Shown: positions 8,681 through 17,026 of the stretch, piece by piece
Numbering within the stretch: the stretch's first letter is position 1
Layout: every line of letters begins with the position of its first letter
From: an uncultured Oscillospiraceae bacterium
Lineage (GTDB): Bacteria; Bacillota; Clostridia; Oscillospirales; Oscillospiraceae
Length of the DNA stretch: 64,000 nt
NCBI GenBank assembly: GCA_947627285.1
Contig: CANQVL010000002.1
Location: 124,001 to 188,000, forward strand
Reading direction: 5' to 3'
Notes under the pieces: model-generated
Told to the model about the DNA's origin: nothing
Seen by the model: only the letters and a program-made list of their open reading frames with translations
The model's database searches: none
Translations under genes and position numbers: made by a program

Positions 8681-11332
8681 TTAAATAGCCTCTCTCCTCA
8701 GCCCCTCGATAACATCGTCCCCCTTCACTATCGCCATGGAGTACATCATTGACAAAAACACCACCAAAAACACGCTCCCAACGGCGATGGCGACCTCCAC
8801 CCAGGGGAGGTAAAATCGGGTGTCCATGGCGTTCATCACTGACCGGTAGATGAGATACGTCACCCCCAGCGCGGCGGGGACGCCGAGAAGAAGCGATTTC
8901 GCGCCGTAGAGCAGGCACTCAAGGTCCATCATTCTGTTGAGCCCCCTGCCCGTCATGCCCACGGAGCGGAGCATTGCAAACTCACGTCGCCTCAAAAGTA
9001 TATTTGTTGACACGGTGTTGAACACGTTCACCGCGGCGATGGCTGATATGAGGGCGATAAAGCCGCAGCTTATGACGCGTATCACCGTCACCAGGTCCCT
9101 CTGGGGCGCGTTGGCGGCGTATACGTCGGACATATCCCCCTCGTCAAAGGGCAGTCCCGCGGCTTCTGAGGCGGCAAGCACGTCCTGCCCGCCGGTGCCC
9201 AGGCTCTTGACGGTGAAAAATATCTCCGCGTCCTCCCCCGTATCTCCGGTGTCGATTTTCCGCGCCTCGCTCAGGGGCATCAGCGCCGCGAGGCTGCGCT
9301 TCGCCGACGCGGTGTTAAGACCCAGCACCAGCTCGTCGGTGGTGTACCCCACCTCGTAGGAGTAGGACCCGGAGCCGCGGACCGCGCCGGCGGCGCCAAC
9401 CTCCAGCGCGGAGTAATTGACCGAGCCTGTATCCTCCGAGCCGTTTTCGTCATAGGAAAATGAGACGGTCCTCAAAAGCGCCGGGTCGATCCGCAGCGTC
9501 GCAAAGCGCTGTTTGTCAGAATCGAACATGGTGACGGAGGGGCGGACCACCAGCTTCGGGTCCTCGCCCATGTATTCCTCCTCCGAAAGCCCATTTTTCC
9601 TCAGATACTCCCTATACTGACCGTCCTCCACGCCGTAGAGGACCATGGTAATGCTCACTGACCCGCCGTCCGAGCCGAAAAAGCGCTCCAGCTCCGCCCA
9701 GGCCCCCGCCGCGGCCTCCTCCCTGCGGAAGGTCAGAACGATGCTGTCCACACGGCTGACGGCGGAGACCTCCTTTATGTCAGGCGAGGAGGAAAACGCC
9801 TCAATGACCCGTGGCAGGCTGTCGAAGTCCGGGTATTTCGCGTAGTCCTCTCTGCCGGCCTCGTAGTGGCTCCAAAGCTCCACGTCGTAGTCATAGCTGT
9901 CCAGCGCGGCGCTGGCGGTGTCCGTCAGGTAACGGCAGAAGGAGCTGGCGGATATGAACAGCACCACGGACATGAAAAGGCTTACCACCGTGGCGCGGTA
10001 GCGCTTCCTGTCCCGCTTGAAGTGCTTTCCCGCGATGACCCCCTCGATCCCGAAGAGCCTGTAGGTCAAGGGCGAGGTCCGCACCTCCCGCCGCTTTATC
10101 TTCACGTCCCCTGTCTGGCGTATAGCCTCTATCGCCGATATTTTCGTGGCGCGGCGAGAGGGCACCCAGGCGGAGATGAGCACCGTCACAAGCCCAATAA
10201 CGGCGGCGGAGATCACCGACCAGGGCATAACATATATGCTCAGCGGTACGACGCCGGACCTGTGCCCGTAAAAAAGCCCCGCAAGGTAGCCCCCGATGAA
10301 CCGGAAGGTCACCGCCATTCCCGCTATCCCCGCGATTATCCCCAGGGGTATACCCATGAGGCTCACGGTGAGCGCCTCGGTGAACACCATGGCGCGTATC
10401 TGCTTTTTCGTGGCGCCCACGGACCGCAGGAGCCCGAACTGCTTCGTCCTCTCGGCGACGGATATGGAAAAGGCGTTGTATATGAGCGACACCGAGCCGA
10501 ACATTATGAGCCCGATGAGTATGGAGGCAAGGGAGTAGAGCACCCGGAAGAAGGTGTCAAAGCGGGAAAGCCCCAGCGTCATCAGGTAGTCCGAGTTGTC
10601 CACGGACCTCACGCCCTTATCCTGCCAGTCGGACTGAAAATCATATATGTCCCCCGGATCTTTCAGGGTGAAATACGCCGTGAGATACGGGACCTCGGCT
10701 TTGTCGTCCCAGCAGGTGAACGCCATCATTCCCGGCATACTGCCGTCCTGAAAGCTCGGGAACCGGGTGAACCCCACCACGGTGTACTCCCGCGTGTCCC
10801 GCACCGCCAGCTCCTCGCCGGTCTGCCAGAAGGTGAAGCCGTCCAGGAGCCTGCCGTCAACATACCTGTCCCCCAGCTCCAGGGTTATTTTGTCCCCCAG
10901 CTCCAGCCCGTCGATGGAGAAGGTCGAAAGAGCTATCTCGCCGGGATTTTCCGGCATCCGCCCCTCGGATAGCTCTATGGGCATACGCTCAAAAAACGTG
11001 CCGTCACAGCCCAGGACCTGGATGTACACGCCCCCTCCCGCGGTCCCGCCGGAGGTGTCGTACCAGCCCATGACCTGGGCGTAGGAGGCCGAGTCGAACC
11101 TGCCATCAGCCTCCAGCTCGCCCCTCATGGAGGCGGGCAGGTTGTCCAAAGCCCCGTGCCACAGCCCCGTCTCCGCCACCGTGACCGCCTGCATATACCG
11201 CATGAAGCTGGAGACGCTCACCGTCACGGCGGTTATCATGGCGGCGGAGAGGATTATCCCTATCACCGTGACCACGGTGCGGACGCGGTTTTTTAAAAGC
11301 GTCTTCAATGTGACCTTTGTAAAAACGTTCAT
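8681..11332 (-). CDS. MacB/FtsX-type ABC transporter permease
   Basis: Large inner-membrane permease of 883 residues with two FtsX-type membrane blocks: one transmembrane helix at the N-terminus (about 20-40), a long extracellular region, three helices at about 255-400, a second extracytoplasmic domain, then three C-terminal helices at about 755-870. The conserved FtsX signatures LLRSVGATKKQIRAMV and MLRSVGMTGRGLNRMM are visible. Its ATPase partner overlaps it by 4 bp upstream, and a two-component system heads the operon, as in peptide-sensing and peptide-detoxification modules. The substrate is unknown. Confidence 0.88.
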   Translation of the reverse strand: MNVFTKVTLKTLLKNRVRTVVTVIGIILSAAMITAVTVSVSSFMRYMQAVTVAETGLWHGALDNLPASMRGELEADGRFDSASYAQVMGWYDTSGGTAGGGVYIQVLGCDGTFFERMPIELSEGRMPENPGEIALSTFSIDGLELGDKITLELGDRYVDGRLLDGFTFWQTGEELAVRDTREYTVVGFTRFPSFQDGSMPGMMAFTCWDDKAEVPYLTAYFTLKDPGDIYDFQSDWQDKGVRSVDNSDYLMTLGLSRFDTFFRVLYSLASILIGLIMFGSVSLIYNAFSISVAERTKQFGLLRSVGATKKQIRAMVFTEALTVSLMGIPLGIIAGIAGMAVTFRFIGGYLAGLFYGHRSGVVPLSIYVMPWSVISAAVIGLVTVLISAWVPSRRATKISAIEAIRQTGDVKIKRREVRTSPLTYRLFGIEGVIAGKHFKRDRKRYRATVVSLFMSVVLFISASSFCRYLTDTASAALDSYDYDVELWSHYEAGREDYAKYPDFDSLPRVIEAFSSSPDIKEVSAVSRVDSIVLTFRREEAAAGAWAELERFFGSDGGSVSITMVLYGVEDGQYREYLRKNGLSEEEYMGEDPKLVVRPSVTMFDSDKQRFATLRIDPALLRTVSFSYDENGSEDTGSVNYSALEVGAAGAVRGSGSYSYEVGYTTDELVLGLNTASAKRSLAALMPLSEARKIDTGDTGEDAEIFFTVKSLGTGGQDVLAASEAAGLPFDEGDMSDVYAANAPQRDLVTVIRVISCGFIALISAIAAVNVFNTVSTNILLRRREFAMLRSVGMTGRGLNRMMDLECLLYGAKSLLLGVPAALGVTYLIYRSVMNAMDTRFYLPWVEVAIAVGSVFLVVFLSMMYSMAIVKGDDVIEGLRREAI

Positions 11333-12012
11333 CGCCTGAGCACCTCGTCGCGGGTTATCCGCCCGTCCTCTATGGCAAGGAGCCTGTCCGCCTGGAGGGC
11401 GATGCTCTCGTCGTGGGTTATGACGATGAGCGTCTGGTCGTATTTTTTGTTGGAGAGCTTGAGAAGGTCCACTATCTCCTGACTTGCGCGGGAATCAAGA
11501 TTCCCCGTGGGCTCGTCGGCAAGCACCACCGCCGGGGCGTTCATAAGCGCCCTGCCGATGCTCACCCGCTGCTGCTGACCGCCCGAAAGCTGGTTGGGCA
11601 GGTGCTTCTCCCGCCCCACGAGCCCCAGGGTGTCCAAAAGCTCCTTCAACCGCTCCTCATTGACCTTTCGCCCGTCCATGAGCACAGGCAGGGTGATGTT
11701 TTCCCGCACATCCAGCACGGGGATCAGGTTGTAAAACTGGTAAATGAGCCCCACCTCGCGGCGGCGGAAGACGGCGAGCTGCTCCTCGCTCCTGCTGTAA
11801 ACGTCCTGCCCGTCCATGTAGACCTTCCCGGAGGTGGGCGTGTCCACGCCGCCCAAAATGTGCAAAAGCGTGGATTTCCCCGAGCCAGAGGGCCCGATTA
11901 TAGCCACAAACTGCCCCTTTTCCACGGAAAAAGAGACGCCGTCCAGCGCCCGCACCTGATTGTCCCCGGAGCCGTAGACCTTGGTCAGGTTTTCAACACG
12001 CAGTATTTCCAT
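11329..12012 (-). CDS. ABC transporter ATP-binding protein (MacB/LolD type)
   Basis: 227-residue ATPase that powers the permease encoded next (4-bp overlap). It has Walker A GPSGSGKST, Q-loop YQFYNL, signature LSGGQQQR, Walker B VVLADEPTGNLDS and H-loop ITHDE, the pattern of the MacB/LolD/FtsE subfamily. The gene is 135 bp downstream of the histidine kinase gene, and the gap contains direct repeats and a candidate promoter, so it may be induced by the response regulator. Confidence 0.93.
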   Translation of the reverse strand: MEILRVENLTKVYGSGDNQVRALDGVSFSVEKGQFVAIIGPSGSGKSTLLHILGGVDTPTSGKVYMDGQDVYSRSEEQLAVFRRREVGLIYQFYNLIPVLDVRENITLPVLMDGRKVNEERLKELLDTLGLVGREKHLPNQLSGGQQQRVSIGRALMNAPAVVLADEPTGNLDSRASQEIVDLLKLSNKKYDQTLIVITHDESIALQADRLLAIEDGRITRDEVLRR

Positions 12013-12073
12013 ACGCGCTCCTCCTTTTTTGCTGACGAGAGCCGAACCCGCGCCAGCTTAAGATTACGGGGAC

Positions 12074-12137
12074 ATGATACGCCCCTCCGGTGACAGTCCG
12101 GTGACTTTATTATTACAAAAACGTAATAAAACGTAAT
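12074..12137 (-). promoter_or_regulatory. Candidate response-regulator operator and promoter of the ABC genes
   Basis: Two direct repeats TCCGGTGAC (12086-12094 and 12097-12105, 11-bp period) and two AAAACGTAAT repeats (12118-12127 and 12128-12137, 10-bp period) precede a TATCAT -10 box (12074-12079, minus strand) with no consensus -35. One-turn direct repeats over a weak -35 are typical of OmpR-family activated promoters. Binding is inferred. Confidence 0.45.
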
Positions 12138-12147
12138 ATTATCAGCC

Positions 12148-13158
12148 TCATACGGTGGATTTATACAGCTTTATCTCAAACCTCGCCCCTCCGTTTGGCC
12201 CGTTTTCAGCCTTGACGGTGCCGCCGGACGCCCGGATTATGGTGCTCGCCAGGGCAAGACCTATTCCGGCGGAGCCGGGATTGGCGCTTTTTCCCCGGTA
12301 AAAGCGCTCAAAGATGTGGGGAAGGTCCTCCGGGTCGATGCCGGGACCTGTGTCGGAAATGACGATCTCCGTAAGCACCGCGTTCTCCCCGGCGGCAACG
12401 GTAACGGTCCCGCCCGGCGGGGTGTGCTCCATGCAGTTTTTGAGAATATTTCCCAGCGCCTCCGCCGCCCAGTCCGGGTCAAGTATGGCTGTCACACCCT
12501 CCGGACAGTCTATCCGCAGGGCGATCTGAAGCACCTCCAGGGGTATCCTGATGGGGTCCAGAGCGGCGTCCAGCAGGGGTCTGACGGGGGTCGGAACGGG
12601 GTTGAGAGCGGCTGTTCCGGCGTCGAGGCGGGAAAGCTTCAACAGCGCCGAGACCAGCCACTCAAGGCGGGTGAGCTGGCGCGACACATCCCTGGAAAGC
12701 TCCCTCCGCCGCTCCGGGGCAAGCTCCGGCTCCGAGAGCATGGCGGCGGCCAGGTTCAGGCTGGTGAGGGGCGTTTTGAGCTGGTGGGATATGTCCGCCA
12801 GGGAGTCGGCGAGCCATATCTTGTCCGCCTTCAAGGAATCCGACTGCCGCCGGAGTGTCGCCAAAAGCTTGGAAAGCTCGGACTGGAGTATGGACAGCTC
12901 CCCCTCGGAATACCGGTCCAGATCGAAGCTCCCCTGCCCGTGGAGGAGCCTGTCAAGCTCGTCGGCAAGGCGGGCCATCTGCCGGTATCGCCAGAGGGAA
13001 AAGCCGAGATACAGCGCATATAGCGCGAGGGCACAGAGCGCCACTGCTATGCCGGCGCTTTTTCCCACGGCAAAGCCAGCCGTCGCGAAAACAGCGGCGA
13101 CTATGATAAAAGCGGCGCTCTCCCGTCGGAACCGGGCATTTCTCAAAAGCGTCCTCAC
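12148..13158 (-). CDS. Sensor histidine kinase with short sensor loop
   Basis: 336 residues. Two closely spaced N-terminal membrane helices (about 15-35 and 38-58) leave almost no extracytoplasmic loop, as in intramembrane-sensing kinases that take their signal from a partner ABC transporter. A HAMP-like linker follows, then HisKA with SHQLKTPLTSL (phospho-acceptor His125) and HATPase_c with NILKNCMEHT, DTGPGID and GIGLALA. It overlaps the response regulator by 4 bp. Sensing through the downstream MacB-type transporter is an inference from gene order. Confidence 0.92.
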   Translation of the reverse strand: MRTLLRNARFRRESAAFIIVAAVFATAGFAVGKSAGIAVALCALALYALYLGFSLWRYRQMARLADELDRLLHGQGSFDLDRYSEGELSILQSELSKLLATLRRQSDSLKADKIWLADSLADISHQLKTPLTSLNLAAAMLSEPELAPERRRELSRDVSRQLTRLEWLVSALLKLSRLDAGTAALNPVPTPVRPLLDAALDPIRIPLEVLQIALRIDCPEGVTAILDPDWAAEALGNILKNCMEHTPPGGTVTVAAGENAVLTEIVISDTGPGIDPEDLPHIFERFYRGKSANPGSAGIGLALASTIIRASGGTVKAENGPNGGARFEIKLYKSTV

Positions 13159-13817
13159 AGCTTGTACCCCATTCCCCGCACGGTCTTTATGACCGTGGGC
13201 TCCGACGGGTCGTCCTCTATTTTGTCCCGAAGGCGCTTGATATAGACGGTCAGGGTGTTGTCATTGACAAAATCCCCCGCCGCGTCCCATATCTCCTCCA
13301 AAAGCCTTGAGCGGGACAGGACGATCCCCCGATTGTTGAGAAAAACAAGGAGCAGTCTGTACTCCAGCGCCGACAAAAATATCTCTTTCCCGTCCTTTGT
13401 CACCTGCGCCCTCTCCGGGTCCACGCGCAGTCTCCCCACCTCTATGACCGGGCTCGCCCTCCCGGTACGGCGGAGGACGGAGCGGATACGGCTCACCAGC
13501 TCCCTGGGGCGGAAGGGCTTGGCGACGTAGTCGTCCGCCCCCAGCTCAAGGCCCGTGACCACGGAGTATTCGTCCCCCGAGGCGGTGAGGAAGATGACGG
13601 GCGTGCCGAAGCGCCCCTTGATCTCGGAGCACAGGGCAAAGCCGCTGCCGTCGGGAAGCCCCACGTCCAGCAGAACCAGGTCAAAGTCCGCCCCCGCCAG
13701 CTCCAGAGCGCCGGAGGCGGTGGTAGCCGAGGCCACGTCAAAGCCCTCGCCCCTCAAATAATCCGAGAGGTTGCGCACAATCGCCGCGTCGTCCTCCACT
13801 ATCAAAAGCCGCGCCAT
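13155..13817 (-). CDS. OmpR/PhoB-family response regulator
   Basis: 220 residues: receiver domain with the acidic pair EDD near residues 8-10, phospho-acceptor Asp51 (VLLDVGLP) and Lys in AKPFRP, then a winged-helix DNA-binding domain ending VIKTVRGMGYKL. The ATG at 13817 is chosen because GGGGTGAT precedes it and the protein then opens exactly at the receiver strand; a longer reading would start in the promoter. First gene of the four-gene two-component/ABC operon. Confidence 0.94.
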   Translation of the reverse strand: MARLLIVEDDAAIVRNLSDYLRGEGFDVASATTASGALELAGADFDLVLLDVGLPDGSGFALCSEIKGRFGTPVIFLTASGDEYSVVTGLELGADDYVAKPFRPRELVSRIRSVLRRTGRASPVIEVGRLRVDPERAQVTKDGKEIFLSALEYRLLLVFLNNRGIVLSRSRLLEEIWDAAGDFVNDNTLTVYIKRLRDKIEDDPSEPTVIKTVRGMGYKL

Positions 13818-13857
13818 ATTATCACCCCAAATGTCCCCGGTTTTTCTATTTAAGGGC

Positions 13858-13886
13858 ATTATAACACAGCACCTTTGATTTGTCAA
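13858..13886 (-). promoter_or_regulatory. Promoter of the two-component/ABC operon
   Basis: Minus strand TTGACA (13881-13886), 17-bp spacer, TATAAT (13858-13863): a perfect consensus promoter preceded by an A/T-rich UP-like stretch. Confidence 0.8.
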
Positions 13887-13958
13887 GAAATTTTTAAGTA
13901 ATTCTAATTATTTCTACGTTTTGACGAATTTCTTTGGATCATCTTTGCCGGCTTCGTC

Positions 13959-13987
13959 TTGACTGCCACCCTCCTTTTGAGTGATAG
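13959..13987 (+). promoter_or_regulatory. Candidate promoter of the recombinase gene
   Basis: TTGACT (13959-13964), 17-bp spacer, TGATAG (13982-13987). The -10 is weak, which would fit low recombinase expression. A second possibility is TTGATT-17-GATACT about 30 bp farther down. Confidence 0.4.
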
Positions 13988-14038
13988 ATTGATTGCGCCC
14001 GTTTTGGGCAAGATACTGTCACGAGGGGGAAATTATTT

Positions 14039-14968
14039 ATGGAAGAAAAAATCATTACGTCGGAGGTCATCAGCGGGTTCGAGGCGCACCTTGTTTCAAA
14101 GGAGCGAAGCGGGCACACAATTGCGAAATACCTGCACGACGTGCGGGCATACGCCGGGTTTCTCGGCGGGCGGGAGGTTTCGAGCGAAACTACCTGCGGA
14201 TTCAAGCAGGAGCTTATCGCAAAGGAGTACGCTCCCGGCAGCATTAACACCATGCTGGCGTCGCTGTTCGCGTTCTTCAAATTCATGGGCTGGACGGACT
14301 GCGGGACACAGAGAATGCTCATACAGAGGGACGCGTACTGTCCGGAGGACAAGGAGCTCACCCGTGAGGACTACGAGGCGCTTTTGGGCGCGGCGCGGGA
14401 GAGGGACCGGCTCATTATGGAGACGGTGTGCTCCACCGGTATCCGCGTCTCGGAGCTGCGGTTCTTCACCTTAGAGGCGGTAAAAAGCCGGGAGGTTGTG
14501 GTCACCTGCAAGCGGAAGATACGCCACATCATGGTGCCCGACGACACGGCGCTGGAGCTGGAGAGGTACGCCGAAAAGAGCGGCATTACCTCCGGCGTCA
14601 TTTTCAGAGGCAGAAACGGCAAGCCTCTTGACCGGCGGCGGGTGTGGGCTGTCGTGAAGCTGGCGGCGGTACGCGCAAAGGTCAAGGCGGCGAAGGCGTT
14701 TCCACACAACCTGCGCAAGCTGTTTGCAAGGACGTTCTACGACGCGAATCATGACGCGGTGAAGTTAGCCGACGTACTGGGGCACAGCAGTATCGAGACG
14801 ACGCGGATCTATACAAGGTCCAGCGGCGCGGAGCATCGTAAGCTTGTGAACGCGCTGGGGCTTGTGCCACACAGATTTGAACCACCGGCAAAGCAAAAGC
14901 CCCTCCGCACCCACAGGGGCAGGAGAGGCAAAAGGGCAAAAAAAATAAACGCGACATTATTGATATAA
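14039..14968 (+). CDS. Tyrosine recombinase (phage integrase family), probable DNA invertase
   Basis: 309 residues: an N-terminal SAM-like core-binding domain (about 8-90) and a C-terminal catalytic domain with the full tyrosine recombinase set: Arg136 (STGIRVSEL), Lys158/160, His223-x-x-Arg226 (PHNLRKLF), His249 (LGHSS) and nucleophile Tyr258 (RIYTR). A basic C-terminal tail follows. ATG at 14039 with GAGGGGG upstream. It is not beside phage or transposon genes. Its coding end runs into the left arm of a 23-bp inverted repeat enclosing a promoter, so it is probably the invertase acting on that segment. XerC-like resolvases are the alternative, but their dif context is absent. Confidence 0.9.
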   Translation: MEEKIITSEVISGFEAHLVSKERSGHTIAKYLHDVRAYAGFLGGREVSSETTCGFKQELIAKEYAPGSINTMLASLFAFFKFMGWTDCGTQRMLIQRDAYCPEDKELTREDYEALLGAARERDRLIMETVCSTGIRVSELRFFTLEAVKSREVVVTCKRKIRHIMVPDDTALELERYAEKSGITSGVIFRGRNGKPLDRRRVWAVVKLAAVRAKVKAAKAFPHNLRKLFARTFYDANHDAVKLADVLGHSSIETTRIYTRSSGAEHRKLVNALGLVPHRFEPPAKQKPLRTHRGRRGKRAKKINATLLI

Positions 14969-15019
14969 TGTCACGCACTTTCCGGGGAAAACGCAAGCCG
15001 CACGAAATTCTTCCACTAC

Positions 15020-15048
15020 ATAGTAGCACTGTAAAGCCGTAATGTCAA
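15020..15048 (-). promoter_or_regulatory. Promoter inside the invertible segment, now facing left
   Basis: Minus strand TTGACA (15043-15048), 17-bp spacer, TACTAT (15020-15025). In the present orientation it fires back over the end of the recombinase gene, antisense to it. After inversion it would fire rightward across the other repeat arm into the gene at 15254 with a leader of about 110 nt. Confidence 0.75.
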
Positions 15049-15102
15049 CAATTTTGTAGGAAAAATTTTAAAATCGCCACGCCGCGACGACCCTTCCGGG
15101 CC

Positions 15103-15128
15103 GGTCGCGCGAAAGCGCGCCCAATTTT
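15103..15128 (+). terminator. Terminator-like hairpin inside the invertible segment
   Basis: GGTCGCGC / GCGCGCCC with a GAAA loop (one mismatch) followed by AATTTT. In the present orientation it would block rightward read-through from the recombinase gene into the prepilin gene, keeping the latter off. Confidence 0.45.
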
Positions 15129-15253
15129 GCCGCGCAAGGACCTCCTTTTACGTCCCCGGGCGCCTCATCAGGCACGGGAACGTGACATTATATCAATAAT
15201 GTCCGCACCGACCGGGGAAGACAAGAGCCTACCTTTTTAAGGAGGTTTTTACA

Positions 15254-16489
15254 ATGCAAAAGCGCAGAAACAGCGGTTTTACCCTGGTGGAGCTGGTAGT
15301 GACCATAGCGGTGCTGGCGATCCTCGCGGGAGTGGGAGCCGTGGCGTATGGCGGGTACATAACGAAGGCAAATGAGGCGCACGACCAGGTGCTGATCGGC
15401 GCTGTCAATACCGCTTTCGCCTCAGCATGTGTTGAGGCGGAATTAGAAGGTCACCCGGAGGATGCCAACGCTTCGTTGATGAACAAAAAAGTGTACCAGG
15501 TAACGGCAGACGCAATTTCCGGCTTCAACGAGATCTTTTTCAAGTATTTTGAAGGTAACCGGGACGAAGAATTCAAGGTCGTGGAGGGACTTCTTTACGA
15601 CAAAGACGGCGGCTTCTTTTACGCAAGTCTGAACGGAGGAAACAAGATCCTACTTCAAAATGGTTCTCTGGAGAATAAGGGGACCAAAAATGGTGTTACT
15701 ACTTGGGAATGGGAAAAAGACGGTAAAACGTACACATTAACCACAAAACAAGAGGACATTCAGAACTTTAATAATTCCAGTTTTGGAAATAACATGACAT
15801 TAGATGAGCTTACAAGTGAAGTCGATAATGTAGTTAAATCCGCATCAGAAGTGTTAGCCGACCTGGGCGATGATTTTCTGCCGCACCTTTTAACGAAACA
15901 AATGCAAGATTATCTCGAATCTCACGGTATTAAACTGGGTACACCCGAGTACAAAGAAAAAGTTTTGAATGCATTGGTGCTGCAATGCGCGCAACAATCT
16001 AAGGATTGGTCTATAGATGAAATATTGACAGCATTACAAGATGGGCAAAGTTTACGTGCCCCTGTCCCCGGTAAGGAAGATGGCTTGTTTTCGTCAACAG
16101 CAGCTGCAGCGGCTATCAAATACGGCGCCATTACAGCGTTTGCAAATTCAGAAGTCGGAAAAACAGCAGAGATAGACGATCCCGATAATCCTGGGAGTAA
16201 AATAAAGATTTACGAATATTATAGGCGAACAGCAGACAATCTTTCAAATGCGGATGGCGGTTCGAATGCGTTGGATATGATTGAAGTATTAAATAAAGAG
16301 TTAAAAAAATCCAATGAATATCAAGAATATTTGGATAACGGCGAGGCGAGGAAGGACTTGGAGGGATATTTTGCTGCAATGTCCGCGCTTAACGATAACG
16401 CCGAACAATTCATGGAAAGCGGCGTTTTGGGAACCGGCTACACCGATGAAAGCCTGAAAGCAATGTTAGGTGCTTTATTAGGTGGATGA
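15254..16489 (+). CDS. Type IV prepilin-like protein, orphan
   Basis: 411 residues with a class III prepilin leader: MQKRRNSG then FTLVELVVTIAVLAILAGVG. Prepilin peptidase would cut after Gly8, giving Phe1 and Glu5 of the mature form, followed by one hydrophobic helix that anchors and assembles pilins. The rest (residues 70-411) is hydrophilic, rich in Asn, Asp and Glu, and matches no family I recognise; it is much longer than ordinary pilins. ATG at 15254 follows AAGGAGG. Codons 75-375 are clearly A/T-richer than the surrounding genome, a sign of foreign or exchanged sequence. No pilus assembly genes are in the window. Confidence 0.8.
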   Translation: MQKRRNSGFTLVELVVTIAVLAILAGVGAVAYGGYITKANEAHDQVLIGAVNTAFASACVEAELEGHPEDANASLMNKKVYQVTADAISGFNEIFFKYFEGNRDEEFKVVEGLLYDKDGGFFYASLNGGNKILLQNGSLENKGTKNGVTTWEWEKDGKTYTLTTKQEDIQNFNNSSFGNNMTLDELTSEVDNVVKSASEVLADLGDDFLPHLLTKQMQDYLESHGIKLGTPEYKEKVLNALVLQCAQQSKDWSIDEILTALQDGQSLRAPVPGKEDGLFSSTAAAAAIKYGAITAFANSEVGKTAEIDDPDNPGSKIKIYEYYRRTADNLSNADGGSNALDMIEVLNKELKKSNEYQEYLDNGEARKDLEGYFAAMSALNDNAEQFMESGVLGTGYTDESLKAMLGALLGG

Positions 16490-16516
16490 ATGAGACTTAA
16501 CCTGCCCGTGGCGTGA

Positions 16517-16546
16517 GAAGCGCTGACCGCCATGTTCGGCGGCTGA
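16517..16546 (+). pseudogene. Possible remnant of an alternative prepilin 3' end
   Basis: Just after the prepilin stop, a GC-rich stretch reads EALTAMFGG-stop in one frame, resembling the true C-terminus ESLKAMLGALLGG-stop. It may be the leftover end of an earlier allele after replacement of the gene body. Short, so uncertain. Confidence 0.35.
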
Positions 16547-16590
16547 TACCGCCACCTTGGGACGCCGGCGTTTCGTAAGGAGGAAATTCC

Positions 16591-16932
16591 GTGGACAACT
16601 CATTACCTCGTTCGCGCCTGTATCTCTGGCTCGCCGTGGGAACGCAGGTTTTAAGTCTACTTGACTTCATCTACACCACAGTGGGTCTACAGCTCATCCC
16701 CGGCAGCTTTGAGCTAAACCCCTTCCTCGACAGCCTCCTCGCCACCCCCTGGGCGGCCTTAGTCCTGAAGCTCGTCCTCATCCCCGCGTCACTCTGGACC
16801 CTCTACCACTTCCGCCGCCGCCCCCTGGCGCGTATCGGCCTGTGGCTGTGCTTCCTTGCCTACCTCGCCTTTGACGCCGTGGCGCTGTACATCGTCCTCA
16901 CCTACTGGCGCCGCGTCCTTCCGTCGCTCTGA
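16591..16932 (+). CDS. Small integral membrane protein (DUF5658-like)
   Basis: 113 residues with about three hydrophobic helices (residues 10-30, 50-70 and 82-105) and the pattern LDFIYTTVGL...FELNPFLD, which recalls DUF5658-type membrane proteins. The GTG start at 16591 follows AAGGAGG. It lies 101 bp after the prepilin-like gene with no terminator seen between them, so it may be co-transcribed and share the on/off control. Function unknown. Confidence 0.7.
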   Translation: MDNSLPRSRLYLWLAVGTQVLSLLDFIYTTVGLQLIPGSFELNPFLDSLLATPWAALVLKLVLIPASLWTLYHFRRRPLARIGLWLCFLAYLAFDAVALYIVLTYWRRVLPSL

Positions 16933-16990
16933 TCTCACAGACGGTTTTAGCGTATTCGGTGGAGAATCGGTAATTTTCATGACAAACTGT

Positions 16991-17021
16991 AACGGGCAAA
17001 GATTTTTGATCTTTGCCCGTT
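16991..17021. terminator. Bidirectional terminator
   Basis: AACGGGCAAAGAT / ATCTTTGCCCGTT, a 13-bp perfect stem with a 5-nt loop, between the convergent membrane protein gene and the aminopeptidase gene, with A/T-rich flanks. Confidence 0.75.
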
Positions 17022-17026
17022 ATTAT

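Larger units (their letters stand above)
14953..15203. promoter_or_regulatory. Putative invertible promoter segment flanked by 23-bp inverted repeats
   Basis: Left arm 14953-14975 begins GACATTATTGATATAATGTC. Right arm 15181-15203 is its exact reverse complement over all 23 bp. Each arm is itself a near-palindrome (GACATTAT / ATAATGTC) with an asymmetric 4-bp centre (TGAT against ATCA), as expected of a tyrosine recombinase core site. The enclosed 205 bp hold a consensus promoter facing the recombinase gene and a GC hairpin. Inversion would turn the promoter toward the prepilin gene. The switch function is inferred. Confidence 0.75.

Noticed and set aside
14039..16932. Prophage or integrative element around the recombinase
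   Set aside because: No excisionase, phage or conjugation genes and no tRNA target; the inverted repeat with an internal promoter fits an inversion switch better.
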